64,000 bases of DNA. Source: Variovorax sp. OAS795 (lineage in GTDB: Bacteria > Pseudomonadota > Gammaproteobacteria > Burkholderiales > Burkholderiaceae_C). Numbering within the stretch: position 1 is the stretch's first letter; the number at the start of each line of letters is the position of its first letter. Below, in pieces: positions 27,872 to 37,295 of the stretch. Below the pieces are notes generated by a model. That model did not search any database. It saw nothing but the letters and a program-made list of their open reading frames with translations, and was not told the DNA's origin. The stretch lies in NCBI RefSeq assembly GCF_040546685.1, contig NZ_JBEPOH010000001.1, positions 3,844,001 to 3,908,000 of the forward strand, read 5' to 3'. A program made the position numbers and the translations under genes.

Positions 27872-28740
27872 TCACGCGCGGGCTAAGCCCGCCTCAACCG
27901 CCAGCGGAAGGCGATCCAGGATGCGCAGCGTGTTAATGGGCCGCCACTTCGGCATGCCGTCGAACCGCAGCGTATGCGCCCTGGCCAAAGGCCAGCTGGC
28001 CACCAGCCGATGTGCGCTGAATGTCGAAGCGGTCAGCGTTACGCAATTTGTCCGTGTCCCGACTGGCCGTCCCGATGAAGGCGGCCATGTTTGTGTCGGG
28101 CGCCAGCGGCACCCGCCGAGCGTGACCGCCTCGCAGGTGGTGCGAAACATCACCTGCACGGGGATTCGTGGCGGATCGCCTCGTCGAAGACCCTGCGCGC
28201 GCGCAGGGTCTTCGCGCAGCCAATGCCACTGCGCGGGATGCTTGGCCAGCCCGTGCAGGGCCGCACCGATGCCGCTGATCGTCGTGTCGATGCCGCCTCG
28301 CGGGAAGGAGCGCGTCAGGTTCGTGGCCACTCCCTCGGGCAGGTCGCCGGCGTCCTCGGCCGCATGGATCATCTAGCCGAATCCGCCGGGTTGCATCGCG
28401 GCGCGCTGCATGCTGTCCTCGTACTACTGCATGTAGGGCTGCGCCCGCGCCAGGGCGGCCTGTGTCAGCGCGTTGTTGCCGCCCATGACGTTGAAGTTCA
28501 TGTCGCCGATGGCCCGCGCGTTGTCGGATGCCCACTGTCGGCGGGAGCACCGTGATGATGAAGTGTTCGGCCGCATCGTGGATGCCATCGAAATGGCCCC
28601 GCGCCACCAGGTCATCAGTCATCGCCTCGGCCTTCTTTGCCTGCCTGCGCGAGGCCGGGCCGGTGATCTGGCTCGAACGATACGACCGATACGCATGTGA
28701 CGAGATCCCCGCGTGATCAACGCACTCCTTGCATCTTCCC
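27872..28740 (-). pseudogene. Cytochrome P450 relic
   Basis: Closest in the window to the P450 at 62296: shared segments are AEDAGDLPEGVATNLTRSF, GGIDTTISGIGAALHGLAKHP (I-helix), VQVMFRTT and the end PKWRPINTLRILDRLPL. The N-terminal ~100 residues are missing, frames change several times, an in-frame TAG precedes MIHAAEDAG near 28374, and the haem-binding loop with its Cys has been deleted just before PKWRP. It cannot make an active enzyme. Confidence 0.85.
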
Positions 28741-28745
28741 AATTT

Positions 28746-28770
28746 TGGTCTTACCATTGTGGTCCTACCA
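28746..28770. promoter_or_regulatory. Tandem FadR/PdhR-type operators
   Basis: Two perfect TGGT-N3-ACCA palindromes, TGGTCTTACCA (28746-28756) and TGGTCCTACCA (28760-28770), with centres 14 bases apart and ending 28 bases before the monooxygenase start. This is the known half-site arrangement for FadR-subfamily GntR regulators. The GntR gene at 34592 in the same operon is the obvious candidate. Confidence 0.7.
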
Positions 28771-28798
28771 ACTTGATGCCATCAGCTACTTTACCGCC

Positions 28799-30472
28799 AT
28801 GACGACTTGCTCCCCCTCAGTGCTCATCATCGGCGGCGGACCCGTGGGACTGGCACTGGCCGGCGACCTCGGTTGGCGTGGCATCTCTTGCTCGCTGGTC
28901 GAGAGAGGAGACGGCAGCGTTGCCCAGCCAAAGATGGATCTGGTCGGTATCCGATCAATGGAGTTCTGCCGCCGCTGGGGCATCGTGGACTGGGTCGAAT
29001 CGGCCGGCTACAACCGCGACTACCCGCAGGACTGCGCGTGGGTCACCGACCTCAACGGCTACGAGTTCGGCCGCGAAGAATTTCTGCCCCCGAGCCAGGA
29101 GAAGCCGCCGGTTCACAGCCCGCAGAAGCGCGAGCGCTGTCCGCAAAACTTCTTCGACCCGGTCTTGCAGCGCTTCGCCCGCCGCTCATCCAGCGTGGCG
29201 CTGGAATTCAACACGGAACTGCTGGACTTCGAGGACACCGGCGACGGCGTGGAAGCACGCGTGCGCGACGTCATTTCCGGCGAGACGCGCATGCTGCGCG
29301 CCGACTACCTGGTGGGCTGCGACGGCGGTGCCAGCGTGGTGCGGCATCAGTTGGGCATCGAGATGGTGGGCGACGCCGTGCTCACCCACACCACCAACAT
29401 CATCTTCCGCTGCGACAACCTGGAGCAGCTGCACGACAAGAAGCCGGGCTACCGCTTCATCTTCATCGGTCCGGAAGGCACCTGGGCCACGCTGGTGGCA
29501 ATCAACGGCCGGGACCAATGGCGGTTCTCCCTGATCGGCGATGCGGACAGGCGCACGCTGACCGAGGCGGAAGCCCGGGCCGCCATCATCAGAGCCGTGG
29601 GCAAACCCTTCGACTTCGAGATCCTCTCGATGCTGCCTTGGGTAAGGCGACAGCTCGTCGCGCGCCAGTACCGCAAGGGACGCGTCTTCATCGCCGGCGA
29701 CGCCGCTCACCTCACCTCGCCCACCGGCGGCTTCGGCATGAACACCGGCCTGCTCGATGCCGTGAATCTCTCCTGGAAGCTGGCCGCCATGATCAACGGC
29801 TGGGGCGGCAAGCACCTGTTGGACAGCTATGAGGTCGAGCAGTTGCCGGTGGCCGTTCGCAACGTCGGCGAAGCCACCGAGAACCTGCGACGCATGCTGT
29901 CGCCGCGGCTCCTGCAGCCGGATGCACGCATGTTCGACGGCAGCGACCCCGCGGCAGAAGCCGCTCGGCGCGAGTACGGCCAGCGGTACACGGAGATGAT
30001 GCGTCGGGAGTGGCATTCCATCGGCATTCATCTCGCCTACGTCTATGAAGGGTCCCCCGTCGTGGTGCCGGACGGCACGCCACGGCCACCCTTGCAGACC
30101 TCCAGCTACACGCCGACATCGCGACCGGGATCGCGCGCGCCCCACGCCTGGATCGGCGAGAACAAATCAACCCTGGACCTGTTCGGCAAGACGTTCGTGC
30201 TGCTGCGCTTCGGTGCAAACCCGCCAGCGGCCGACCTGCTCGTGCAGGCAGCCGCCGAGGTGCGACTGCCGCTGCAAGTGGTCGACCTCGTGGGAGACGC
30301 CGCCGAGAAGCTCTATGAACGCCGGCTGGTGCTGGTGCGCCCCGACGGCCAGGTGGCATGGCGCGGCGACGCCCTTCCCGAAGACGTCGCCACACTGGTC
30401 GACACCGTGCGCGGCGCGATCGCGGGCGAGCGGCCGTCGATCTCCTTCGAGCCGGTGATCGCGGAGGCTTGA
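28799..30472 (+). CDS. FAD-dependent aromatic monooxygenase (MhpA/PheA type)
   Basis: 557 residues from ATG 28799. FAD motif GGGPVG (12-17), the DG-type motif (YLVGCDGGASVVRHQLGI) near 175-190, and GRVFIAGDAAHLTSPTGGFGMNTG near 294-315. Single-component hydroxylase using NAD(P)H and O2; the extended C-terminal thioredoxin-like domain fits the MhpA/phenol hydroxylase group. Being followed by gentisate dioxygenase, it probably hydroxylates a phenolic acid to gentisate. First gene of the operon. Confidence 0.93.
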   Translation: MTTCSPSVLIIGGGPVGLALAGDLGWRGISCSLVERGDGSVAQPKMDLVGIRSMEFCRRWGIVDWVESAGYNRDYPQDCAWVTDLNGYEFGREEFLPPSQEKPPVHSPQKRERCPQNFFDPVLQRFARRSSSVALEFNTELLDFEDTGDGVEARVRDVISGETRMLRADYLVGCDGGASVVRHQLGIEMVGDAVLTHTTNIIFRCDNLEQLHDKKPGYRFIFIGPEGTWATLVAINGRDQWRFSLIGDADRRTLTEAEARAAIIRAVGKPFDFEILSMLPWVRRQLVARQYRKGRVFIAGDAAHLTSPTGGFGMNTGLLDAVNLSWKLAAMINGWGGKHLLDSYEVEQLPVAVRNVGEATENLRRMLSPRLLQPDARMFDGSDPAAEAARREYGQRYTEMMRREWHSIGIHLAYVYEGSPVVVPDGTPRPPLQTSSYTPTSRPGSRAPHAWIGENKSTLDLFGKTFVLLRFGANPPAADLLVQAAAEVRLPLQVVDLVGDAAEKLYERRLVLVRPDGQVAWRGDALPEDVATLVDTVRGAIAGERPSISFEPVIAEA

Positions 30473-30476
30473 CGCC

Positions 30477-31553
30477 ATGGCCGAACAGCACACCATGGTC
30501 GACGAGGCTGCCCGCCGAGCGCTGAAGGAAGATCTTGCGAAATTCAACTGCCGCGTGCAGCAGCCGGACGATGCGCCGCTTTTCACCCGCACACCGCAGT
30601 CAGCGATGCAGACGGTGCACTGGAAGTGGTCCGACCTGAAGCCGCTGCTCGATCGGCTGGGCAAGCAGCTCGCACTGGAGCCCGGAGGCAACAGGCGCAC
30701 GCTGCGGCTGCACAACCCGGGCCTTCCGTACGGGACGACGCACACTTTCTGGGGCTCCATCCAGGTGATCCTGCCGGGCGAAATCGCGGGCAATCATCGT
30801 CACACCGCAAACGCCTTCCGCTTCATCATGAGGGGCGGCGGCGCCATGACCACGGTCAACGGCGAGCGCTATCCGATGAACGAGGGCGACCTGGTGCTCA
30901 CCCCCAGCATGATGTGGCACGACCATGAGTATCACGGCGACTCGCCGATGGTCTGGCTGGATGTGCTGGACATCTCGCTGATGCGGGCGATGAACGCAAC
31001 GTTCTTCGAGCCGGCCGGCGCACTGCAGCAGCAGGTCGATACGGTGCCGGACAGCTCCTGGCGGCGCTACGGCAGCGGGCTGATGAGCCCGCCCGGCGAG
31101 TGCCCGCGAGGATCGATGAACCCGCTGCTCGCCTATCCACGCGCCATCGCCCAGGCAGCTTTGGAGCAGGCGGCCGGGCTGCCCGCGGACCCCTTTGACG
31201 ACGTGGTGCTGGAGTACCGCAACCCAACGAACGGCGGGCCGGCCATGAGCACGATGGGGATGCGCTTGCAGACGCTGCGGCCGGGCGTTCACACACAAGC
31301 GCGCCGCCATACCGGCAGCAAGCTCTACTACGTTATGCAGGGGCGGGGCACCACCATCGTGGACGGGCGCACCTATGACTGGAGTGCCGGCGACTTCCTC
31401 GCCATCAACCCTTGGGCCTGGCACGAACACCTGAACCGATCTAGCGGAGACGCCCAACTGTTCCAGGTCAACGACTTCCCGGCGATGTCGGCACTCGGCT
31501 ACTACTTCGAAGAAGCCCTCACCGACAACGGTGGCCATCAGAAACTGCTTTGA
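30477..31553 (+). CDS. Gentisate 1,2-dioxygenase-like bicupin
   Basis: 358 residues, two cupin domains. Iron ligands of the first cupin are visible: His107 and His109 in GNHRHTANAFRFIMRG and His148 in MMWHDHEYHG. The second cupin (HTGSKLYYVMQGRG, WAWHEHLN) also keeps histidines. Cleaves gentisate between C1 and C2 to maleylpyruvate in bacteria. Four bases after the monooxygenase stop and eleven before the FAH gene. A salicylate or 1-hydroxy-2-naphthoate dioxygenase of the same family is the main alternative. Confidence 0.92.
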   Translation: MAEQHTMVDEAARRALKEDLAKFNCRVQQPDDAPLFTRTPQSAMQTVHWKWSDLKPLLDRLGKQLALEPGGNRRTLRLHNPGLPYGTTHTFWGSIQVILPGEIAGNHRHTANAFRFIMRGGGAMTTVNGERYPMNEGDLVLTPSMMWHDHEYHGDSPMVWLDVLDISLMRAMNATFFEPAGALQQQVDTVPDSSWRRYGSGLMSPPGECPRGSMNPLLAYPRAIAQAALEQAAGLPADPFDDVVLEYRNPTNGGPAMSTMGMRLQTLRPGVHTQARRHTGSKLYYVMQGRGTTIVDGRTYDWSAGDFLAINPWAWHEHLNRSSGDAQLFQVNDFPAMSALGYYFEEALTDNGGHQKLL

Positions 31554-31563
31554 GCCTCTCACC

Positions 31564-32451
31564 ATGAAGATCGCATCCTTTAACGACCACCGCATCGGCG
31601 TCGTCGACGGCAACACCGTTTATGACATGACCTCGGCCCTGCCCGAGTTTCTTTCGCAGCTGCCCCGGCAGCGCGTCAATTGGCTCGTGGGCCATTGGGA
31701 AGAGTTGCGCTCGAAGTTCGCCGACTATCGCAGTGCCGGCCAGGCGCTGCCGCTTGCTTCGGTGAAGCTGCTGCCTGCCAATCCCGCCCCCCAGCATGTC
31801 TTCGCGGCACCCGCAAACTACCAGAAGCACATCGGCGAACTCGGTGACCGCGCCGTCACCAAAGGCGGCCGCTCCGCGCGCGAGCAAGGCTTCTTCCTCA
31901 AGGCACCCGGCTCCCTCGTCGGCGCGGGAGGGGCCCTGCTGTTGCCCAAAGGCTCCGAGCGCCGCTTCGACCACGAGTCGGAGCTGGCGGTGATCATTGG
32001 CAAGCGAGCGCGGAACGTGCCGCGGGCGCAGGCGATGGAGTACGTCTTCGGCTACTCATGCCTGATCGACGCCACCCTGCGAATCGAAAAGGGCGTTGCC
32101 GAGGAAGAGCGTTCGATGCGCAAGTCGTTCGAGACGTTCACCCCGCTCGGCCCGTGGATCGTGACGGCCGACGCCGTCGCTGCCCCCTCCTCGCTGAAGA
32201 ACCGGCTGTGGGTCAACGGCGAATTGAAGCAAGACGCCAACACCAGCGAGATGATCGTTGGGATCGCGGAGCTGATCGAGCTGGTCTCGTCGGTACTGAC
32301 GCTGGAGCCGGGTGACGTAATTGCCACCGGAACACCCGAGGGCGTGGGCCCCTTGGCTGTCGGCGACAAGGTGCGCATCGAGATCGAGGCTGTCGGCAGC
32401 ATGGCACTGGCAGTGGGCGAGTGCGAACAGCGCGCGCCGCGGCCTTACTGA
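31564..32451 (+). CDS. Fumarylacetoacetate hydrolase-family protein (fumaryl-/maleylpyruvate hydrolase)
   Basis: 295 residues from ATG 31564. Metal-binding acids of the FAH fold: Glu138 and Glu140 (FDHESELAVIIGKRARNV) and Asp169 (SCLIDATLR), followed by KSFETFTPLGPWIV and GDVIATGTPEGVGPL. Splits the C-C bond of fumarylpyruvate or maleylpyruvate to give pyruvate plus a C4 diacid. No glutathione-dependent maleylpyruvate isomerase is encoded nearby. Confidence 0.92.
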   Translation: MKIASFNDHRIGVVDGNTVYDMTSALPEFLSQLPRQRVNWLVGHWEELRSKFADYRSAGQALPLASVKLLPANPAPQHVFAAPANYQKHIGELGDRAVTKGGRSAREQGFFLKAPGSLVGAGGALLLPKGSERRFDHESELAVIIGKRARNVPRAQAMEYVFGYSCLIDATLRIEKGVAEEERSMRKSFETFTPLGPWIVTADAVAAPSSLKNRLWVNGELKQDANTSEMIVGIAELIELVSSVLTLEPGDVIATGTPEGVGPLAVGDKVRIEIEAVGSMALAVGECEQRAPRPY

Positions 32452-32464
32452 CGAGGTGGATGGC

Positions 32465-33601
32465 ATGCGCCGCCGCTATCCAGCAGCGTTCATCCGCGGG
32501 GGCACCAGCAAAGCGCTGGTGTTTCACGCCCGCGATCTGCCCGCTGATCGCGCCGAATGGGACGACATCTTCATGAAGGCGATGGGCACCCCCGACCGCT
32601 ACGGGCGCCAGCTCAATGGCATGGGCGGCGGCATATCCTCGCTCTCCAAGGTGTGCGTCGTGGGTCCGCCTTCGGTGCCCGGTGCCGACGTGGACTACAC
32701 CTTCGCTCAGGTGCAGGTGCAGGACGCCATGGTGGATTACAGCGGCAACTGCGGGAACATGTCTTCTGCGATCGGGCCGTTCGCGGTGGATGAGGGATTG
32801 GTGCACGCGCCGCCCGGTGGCGAAGCCTGCGTGCGCATCCACAACACCAATACCCGCAAGATCATCGCGTCGCATTTCGAGGTGCGTGAGGGCCGAAGTG
32901 TCGAAACAGGCACGCTCGCCATCCCGGGCGTGGACGGCACCGGCGCACCGGTGCGGCTGGACTTCCTCTCGCCCGGCGGCGCATCCACCGGCAAGCTGCT
33001 GCCCTCGGCCATGGTGGCGCAGGAGTTCGAGCTTCGCGGCGTCGGGCGGGTGACCGCGTCGCTGGTGGACGCCGCCAACGCCTGCGTCTTCGTCGCCGCA
33101 ACCGAGCTGGGCTTGGCCGGCGGAGAGTCGCCGGACGAATTGGCATCGAACGTGCGGGCCATGAGCGCGCTGGCCGAGCTGCGCCTGCAGGCATCGGTCG
33201 CGATGGGCATCGCTCCTGACATCGAGGCCGCGGCCGCGATCCGGATGATCCCGCTCATCGCCATCGTCAGCGCGCCCCAACGCAGCACCACGCTCAGCGG
33301 GAAGACGATCGAGGCCGCTGATGCCGACCTCGTCGTGCGCATGCTCTCCAACGGGCAGCCGCACCGCGCCCTCCCCCTCACCGGCTCTCTGTGCACCGCC
33401 GTCGCGATGCAGATCGAGGGCAGCGTTCCGGCCCGGCTCGCGAGCGCAGCCCGGGATCCCTCGGCGCTGCGCATCGCGATGCCGTCAGGTGTCCTCACCG
33501 TGGCGGCGGAAGTGGGCCAGACCGCCGAAGGCTGGCACGTGGCCCACGGCTCCTTCTATCGCACCACACGCCGCCTGTTCGACGGGCATGTCTACGCCTA
33601 A
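32465..33601 (+). CDS. PrpF-family isomerase
   Basis: 378 residues from ATG 32465 (GAGG eight bases before). Two diaminopimelate-epimerase-like halves with the PrpF landmarks: AAFIRGGTSKALVFHARDL, QLNGMGGGISSLSKVC and DYSGNCGNMSSAIGPFA. Relatives include 2-methylaconitate cis-trans isomerase (PrpF) and 4-oxalomesaconate tautomerase (GalD). Here, between a ring-cleavage hydrolase and an ICL-family lyase, it may isomerise an unsaturated di- or tricarboxylate; this is inference. Confidence 0.9.
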   Translation: MRRRYPAAFIRGGTSKALVFHARDLPADRAEWDDIFMKAMGTPDRYGRQLNGMGGGISSLSKVCVVGPPSVPGADVDYTFAQVQVQDAMVDYSGNCGNMSSAIGPFAVDEGLVHAPPGGEACVRIHNTNTRKIIASHFEVREGRSVETGTLAIPGVDGTGAPVRLDFLSPGGASTGKLLPSAMVAQEFELRGVGRVTASLVDAANACVFVAATELGLAGGESPDELASNVRAMSALAELRLQASVAMGIAPDIEAAAAIRMIPLIAIVSAPQRSTTLSGKTIEAADADLVVRMLSNGQPHRALPLTGSLCTAVAMQIEGSVPARLASAARDPSALRIAMPSGVLTVAAEVGQTAEGWHVAHGSFYRTTRRLFDGHVYA

Positions 33602-33620
33602 ACAATCACCAGGAGCTACC

Positions 33621-34589
33621 ATGATCCTTCGGCGCCTCGCCACCGCTTGCCTCTTGGCCGCGGCCGCCCTTACGGTACAAGCCCAGGGCTATCCGATCAA
33701 ACCCATCACGATCATCGTTCCCTTCGCCCCGGGCGGCGGGATCGACGTGCTGACCCGCGCCATCGGCGTGAAGCTTTCCGAACGCTGGAAGCAACCCGTC
33801 GTACTGGAGAACAAGACGGGAGCCGGCTCGGCCATCGGCACGGCGCACGTCGCCAGAGCAGCGCCGGATGGCTACACGCTGCTCGCCACCGTCAACCAGA
33901 CGATGGTCGGCAATCGCTTCCTCTACAAGAAACTGGCGTACGACCCCGACAAGAGCTTCGAGCCCATCAGCATGATGGTGAAGGCCGACCAGTTGATCGT
34001 CGCCAACGCGCAGCTGCCTGCCAGTACGTTGAAGGAAGTCGTGGAGTTGGCGAAAAAGAAGCCGGGCACCATCAACTATGGATCCTTCGGCAACGGCAGC
34101 CAGCCGCACCTGCTGTTCTCGGTTCTGAAAGATCGCGAGAACATCGAGATCACACATATCCCCTACAACGGCGTGACGCCAAATCTGACCGCCCTTGCCG
34201 CGGGCGAGGTGCAGCTCGGCTCAGCCAGCGCAGGCGTCATCTTGCCGCTGGTGCAAGCGGGCAAGATCAAGCCCATCGCGGTCGCTGGCGACGCTCTAAT
34301 TTCGCAGTTTCCGAAGGTGACGACGACGACGCAGCAAGGCTATCCGTATGCGAAGGTGTCGATCTGGTACGGCCTCTTCGCGCCCGCCGGTACGCCGCCC
34401 GAGATCCTCAACCAGATCCGCTTGGCAGTGCGCGAGGTGCTCTCCGATCCCCAGTTCGCCGAGCAGCAGGTCATCAGCAAGGGCCTGACCGTCATTGCCG
34501 GGGACGGCAGACAGCTGCGCGAGGAGATCGCCAAGGAGGCGGAAGTCACGGCCACCATGATCAAGGCCGCCGGCGTGGTTGCGGAGTGA
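33621..34589 (+). CDS. Bug-family (TTT) periplasmic substrate-binding protein
   Basis: 322 residues, start ATG 33621 with AGGAG before it. Sec signal (MILRRLATACLLAAAALTVQA) and Bug features: VPFAPGGGIDVLTRAI, NKTGAGSAIGTAHVARA, NYGSFGNGSQPHLLF and IPYNGVTPNLTALAAGEVQL. Located inside the gentisate-type operon, so its ligand is probably an aromatic acid or diacid of the pathway. Confidence 0.93.
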   Translation: MILRRLATACLLAAAALTVQAQGYPIKPITIIVPFAPGGGIDVLTRAIGVKLSERWKQPVVLENKTGAGSAIGTAHVARAAPDGYTLLATVNQTMVGNRFLYKKLAYDPDKSFEPISMMVKADQLIVANAQLPASTLKEVVELAKKKPGTINYGSFGNGSQPHLLFSVLKDRENIEITHIPYNGVTPNLTALAAGEVQLGSASAGVILPLVQAGKIKPIAVAGDALISQFPKVTTTTQQGYPYAKVSIWYGLFAPAGTPPEILNQIRLAVREVLSDPQFAEQQVISKGLTVIAGDGRQLREEIAKEAEVTATMIKAAGVVAE

Positions 34590-34591
34590 GC

Positions 34592-35305
34592 ATGATGATC
34601 GGCGAAGCCCGCCTCTTCGAGGGCATTTCGGACGACATTCGTGAGCGCATTGCGCGCGGTGAACTGAAGCCCGGCCAGAAGCTGATGTCCGAGCGGGACC
34701 TGGCTGAGCACTACGGCGTGTCCCGCTCGGGCGTGCGGGAGGCGCTCCGCAGCCTGGAGCGCGGCGGCCTGATCGAGCTGCGCAAAGGGCCGAAGGGCGG
34801 CACCTTCATTCGGGGTGCCGACCCTGCGCTCGTGACCCAGTCGCTGAACGATGTCATCAGCCGCGGCGCCGTGTCGATCGCCAGCCTGACCGAGAGCCGA
34901 ACGATCGTGATGACCGCCGTGACGCGGCTCGCCTGCGAGCGCGGGACCGCGGCGGAGTTCGATCGGCTGGACGAAAGCATCACGCGGACCGAGGAGCTCG
35001 CCAAGGCAGGCGACTTCACGGGTCGGCGCATCCAGCTGCTGGACTTCTACCGGCTCCTCGCCGAAGCCACGCGCAACGAAGTGCTCGTGATCATGGTTTC
35101 TGCGCTGACCGACCTCGTCTTCAAGCTCATGGCTCAGGACGACGTGGGGCCGCGGCCCACCACGACGCAGACGCACCGCAAGATCGTGCGCTGCCTTCGC
35201 CGCCGGTCAGCCGACGAGGCGATCGCACTGATGGCCGGTCACCTGGACAAGCTGCATGCCTATTTCCGCAAGGCCGCCGTGAACGCGGGGCCGGGCACGC
35301 TCTGA
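34592..35305 (+). CDS. GntR-family regulator, FadR subfamily
   Basis: 237 residues; ATG 34592 or 34595. N-terminal winged HTH: GQKLMSERDLAEHYGVSRSG then VREALRSLERGGLIELRKG (about 28-68). C-terminal helical FCD ligand domain with metal/ligand residues around LLDFYRLLAEATRN and QTHRKIVRCL. FadR-subfamily proteins bind TGGT-N3-ACCA; such sites lie at 28746-28770 and 46871-46881, so it probably represses both flanking catabolic operons until an acid ligand binds. Confidence 0.92.
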   Translation: MMIGEARLFEGISDDIRERIARGELKPGQKLMSERDLAEHYGVSRSGVREALRSLERGGLIELRKGPKGGTFIRGADPALVTQSLNDVISRGAVSIASLTESRTIVMTAVTRLACERGTAAEFDRLDESITRTEELAKAGDFTGRRIQLLDFYRLLAEATRNEVLVIMVSALTDLVFKLMAQDDVGPRPTTTQTHRKIVRCLRRRSADEAIALMAGHLDKLHAYFRKAAVNAGPGTL

Positions 35306-35317
35306 TTGGATATTGCA

Positions 35318-36184
35318 ATGAACTCATCACCCGGCGCCGTCCTGCGGGCCAAACTCAACGAGCGCCGTGGTTTGCTCGTGCCGGGCTGCGCAAACGCGCT
35401 GGCCGCACGGCTCATCGAAACACTCGGTTTCGAAGCCGTCTACCTGAGCGGCGCGGGCGTGACGAACAGCTTCTACGGCATTCCCGACCTCGGCTTCATC
35501 CACCTGGGCGACGTCGTCCAGCACACCGCAGCGGTGCGCGATGCGGTGCAGTTGCCCCTCATCGTGGATGCCGACACCGGTTTCGGAAATGCCCTGAACG
35601 TGCGGCAGACCGTGCGGGCACTGGAACGCGCGGGTGCCAATGCGATCCAGTTGGAAGACCAGGTCATGCCGAAGAAGTGCGGGCACTTCGCTGGCAAGGG
35701 TGTCATCGATGCGAGCGAGATGGTCGGCAAGATCCGGGCGGCGGTGGATGCCCGCACCTCGAACGATTTCCTGCTGATCGCGCGTACCGACGCATGTGCG
35801 GTGCATGGCCTGGACGACGCGCTCGAACGTGCGCAACGCTACGCGGAGGCCGGTGCCGATGTGACGTTCGTCGAAGCGCCGACCCGCGTCGGCGACCTTG
35901 AACGCATCGCGCAGCTGCCGCTGCCGCAGGTGGTGAACGTGGTGATCGGCGGAAAGACGCCTGCGCTTGCTGCCTCCGAATTCGCCCGCATGGGATTCGG
36001 CATGGTGCTCTATGCAAACGCGGCGCTGCAAGGCGCGGTGCGTGGAATGACGGCGGCGCTGAGCCACTTGCAACAGCAGGGAATCCTAGCCGAAGACCCG
36101 GCGCTGGTCGCCACTTTCGCTGAACGCCAGGCCCTGGTGCGCAAGGACCTGTTCGATGAGCTGGATCGCAACTACGGCCGCTGA
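35318..36184 (+). CDS. Isocitrate lyase/PEP mutase-family C-C lyase
   Basis: 288 residues from ATG 35318. Metal and catalytic motifs: DADTGFG (84-90), QLEDQVMPKKCGH (111-123, the KKCGH signature with Cys121), IARTDA. The KKCGH motif marks lyases (methylisocitrate lyase, 2,3-dimethylmalate lyase) and related oxaloacetate decarboxylases rather than phosphonate mutases. Within this operon it could cleave a hydroxylated diacid to pyruvate or glyoxylate. Confidence 0.9.
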   Translation: MNSSPGAVLRAKLNERRGLLVPGCANALAARLIETLGFEAVYLSGAGVTNSFYGIPDLGFIHLGDVVQHTAAVRDAVQLPLIVDADTGFGNALNVRQTVRALERAGANAIQLEDQVMPKKCGHFAGKGVIDASEMVGKIRAAVDARTSNDFLLIARTDACAVHGLDDALERAQRYAEAGADVTFVEAPTRVGDLERIAQLPLPQVVNVVIGGKTPALAASEFARMGFGMVLYANAALQGAVRGMTAALSHLQQQGILAEDPALVATFAERQALVRKDLFDELDRNYGR

Positions 36185-36264
36185 AGCGGCGCGTTCACAA
36201 GGAAGAATGAATTGAGCATGTTGTCCGTCCCCTTTCTACCTGCTTTCTTCACCGGGGGAATCCG

Positions 36265-37275
36265 ATGAAGGCACTGCTTCTGCAGGGACCCGGTACGCCG
36301 CTGGTGTGCGTCGATCGTCCCGGCGTGCCGCCGGCCCCCGGTGAAGCCACCGTGCTGATTCGCTGTGCCGCGCTGAACCACCGCGATGTGTGGATTCAGA
36401 AGGGGGACTACCACGTTCTGAAGTATCCGGTGGTTCCCGGTGCGGACGGTGCCGGCATCGTGGCCGCGGTAGGCGAAGGCGTGGACGCATCGCTGGTCGG
36501 AAGGGAAGTCATCATCAACCCCGGACTCTCCTGGGGTCCCGAAGAAGATCGGGCGGCACCGGACTTCTACCCTCTCGGATCCCCGCGCGACGGCACCTTC
36601 GCCGAATCCATCAATGTCCCCGCAGTGCAGCTCGCCCCAAAGCCGGCGCACCTCGACTGGGTTCATGCGGCGGCATTGCCGCTGTCGGGCGTCACGGCTT
36701 TCAGGGCGGTCCGCTCACGTGCCGGGCTCAAGGCGGGCGAGCGTGTCCTGATCACTGGCGTGGGCGGAGGCGTTGCGTTGTTCGCGATGCAATTCGCGCT
36801 CGCACTCGGGGCACAGGTGTACGCCACCAGCGGTTCGGACGAGAAGGCTGCGCGCGTGCGCTCGCTCGGCGTCTCGGGCACGGCGAACTACCGCGATCCA
36901 AACTGGCCCGCGCATCTTCGCGAACAGGTGCCGCAGGGCTTCGACGTCATCATCGACAGTGCGATGGGCCCGGGATTCCAGCACCTGGTCGAACTGGCCG
37001 CCCCGGGAGGACGCATTGCCTTCCTCGGCTTCACGGCCGGCGGTGACGTGCAGGTGGACGTGCGGCCCATCTACCGCAAGCAACTGAGCATCCTTGGCAC
37101 AAAGATGGGATCGCCGCGGGATTTCGCCGCCATGGTTGACTTGGTGGAATCCGGCGGCATCCAGCCCATCGTCGACCGGGCGTTGCCCTTGTCGCGCGCG
37201 AACGAGGCCTACGGGATCGTCGATCGAGGCGAGCAGTTCGGCAAGATCGTGCTGGTGAATGATCTGGGCGGTTGA
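36265..37275 (+). CDS. Zinc-free alcohol dehydrogenase/quinone reductase-like protein
   Basis: 336 residues of the medium-chain reductase family: MKALLLQGPGTPLVCVD, AALNHRDVWIQKG, GADGAGIV, nucleotide loop ITGVGGGVALFAMQFA, and DVIIDSAMGPGF. The cysteines that bind structural zinc are absent. Probably an NADPH reductase. Last intact gene of the plus-strand operon, 80 bases after the ICL-family gene; followed directly by the broken GMC gene. Confidence 0.88.
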   Translation: MKALLLQGPGTPLVCVDRPGVPPAPGEATVLIRCAALNHRDVWIQKGDYHVLKYPVVPGADGAGIVAAVGEGVDASLVGREVIINPGLSWGPEEDRAAPDFYPLGSPRDGTFAESINVPAVQLAPKPAHLDWVHAAALPLSGVTAFRAVRSRAGLKAGERVLITGVGGGVALFAMQFALALGAQVYATSGSDEKAARVRSLGVSGTANYRDPNWPAHLREQVPQGFDVIIDSAMGPGFQHLVELAAPGGRIAFLGFTAGGDVQVDVRPIYRKQLSILGTKMGSPRDFAAMVDLVESGGIQPIVDRALPLSRANEAYGIVDRGEQFGKIVLVNDLGG

Positions 37276-37295
37276 CCGCCACCCGAGCGACCGAC

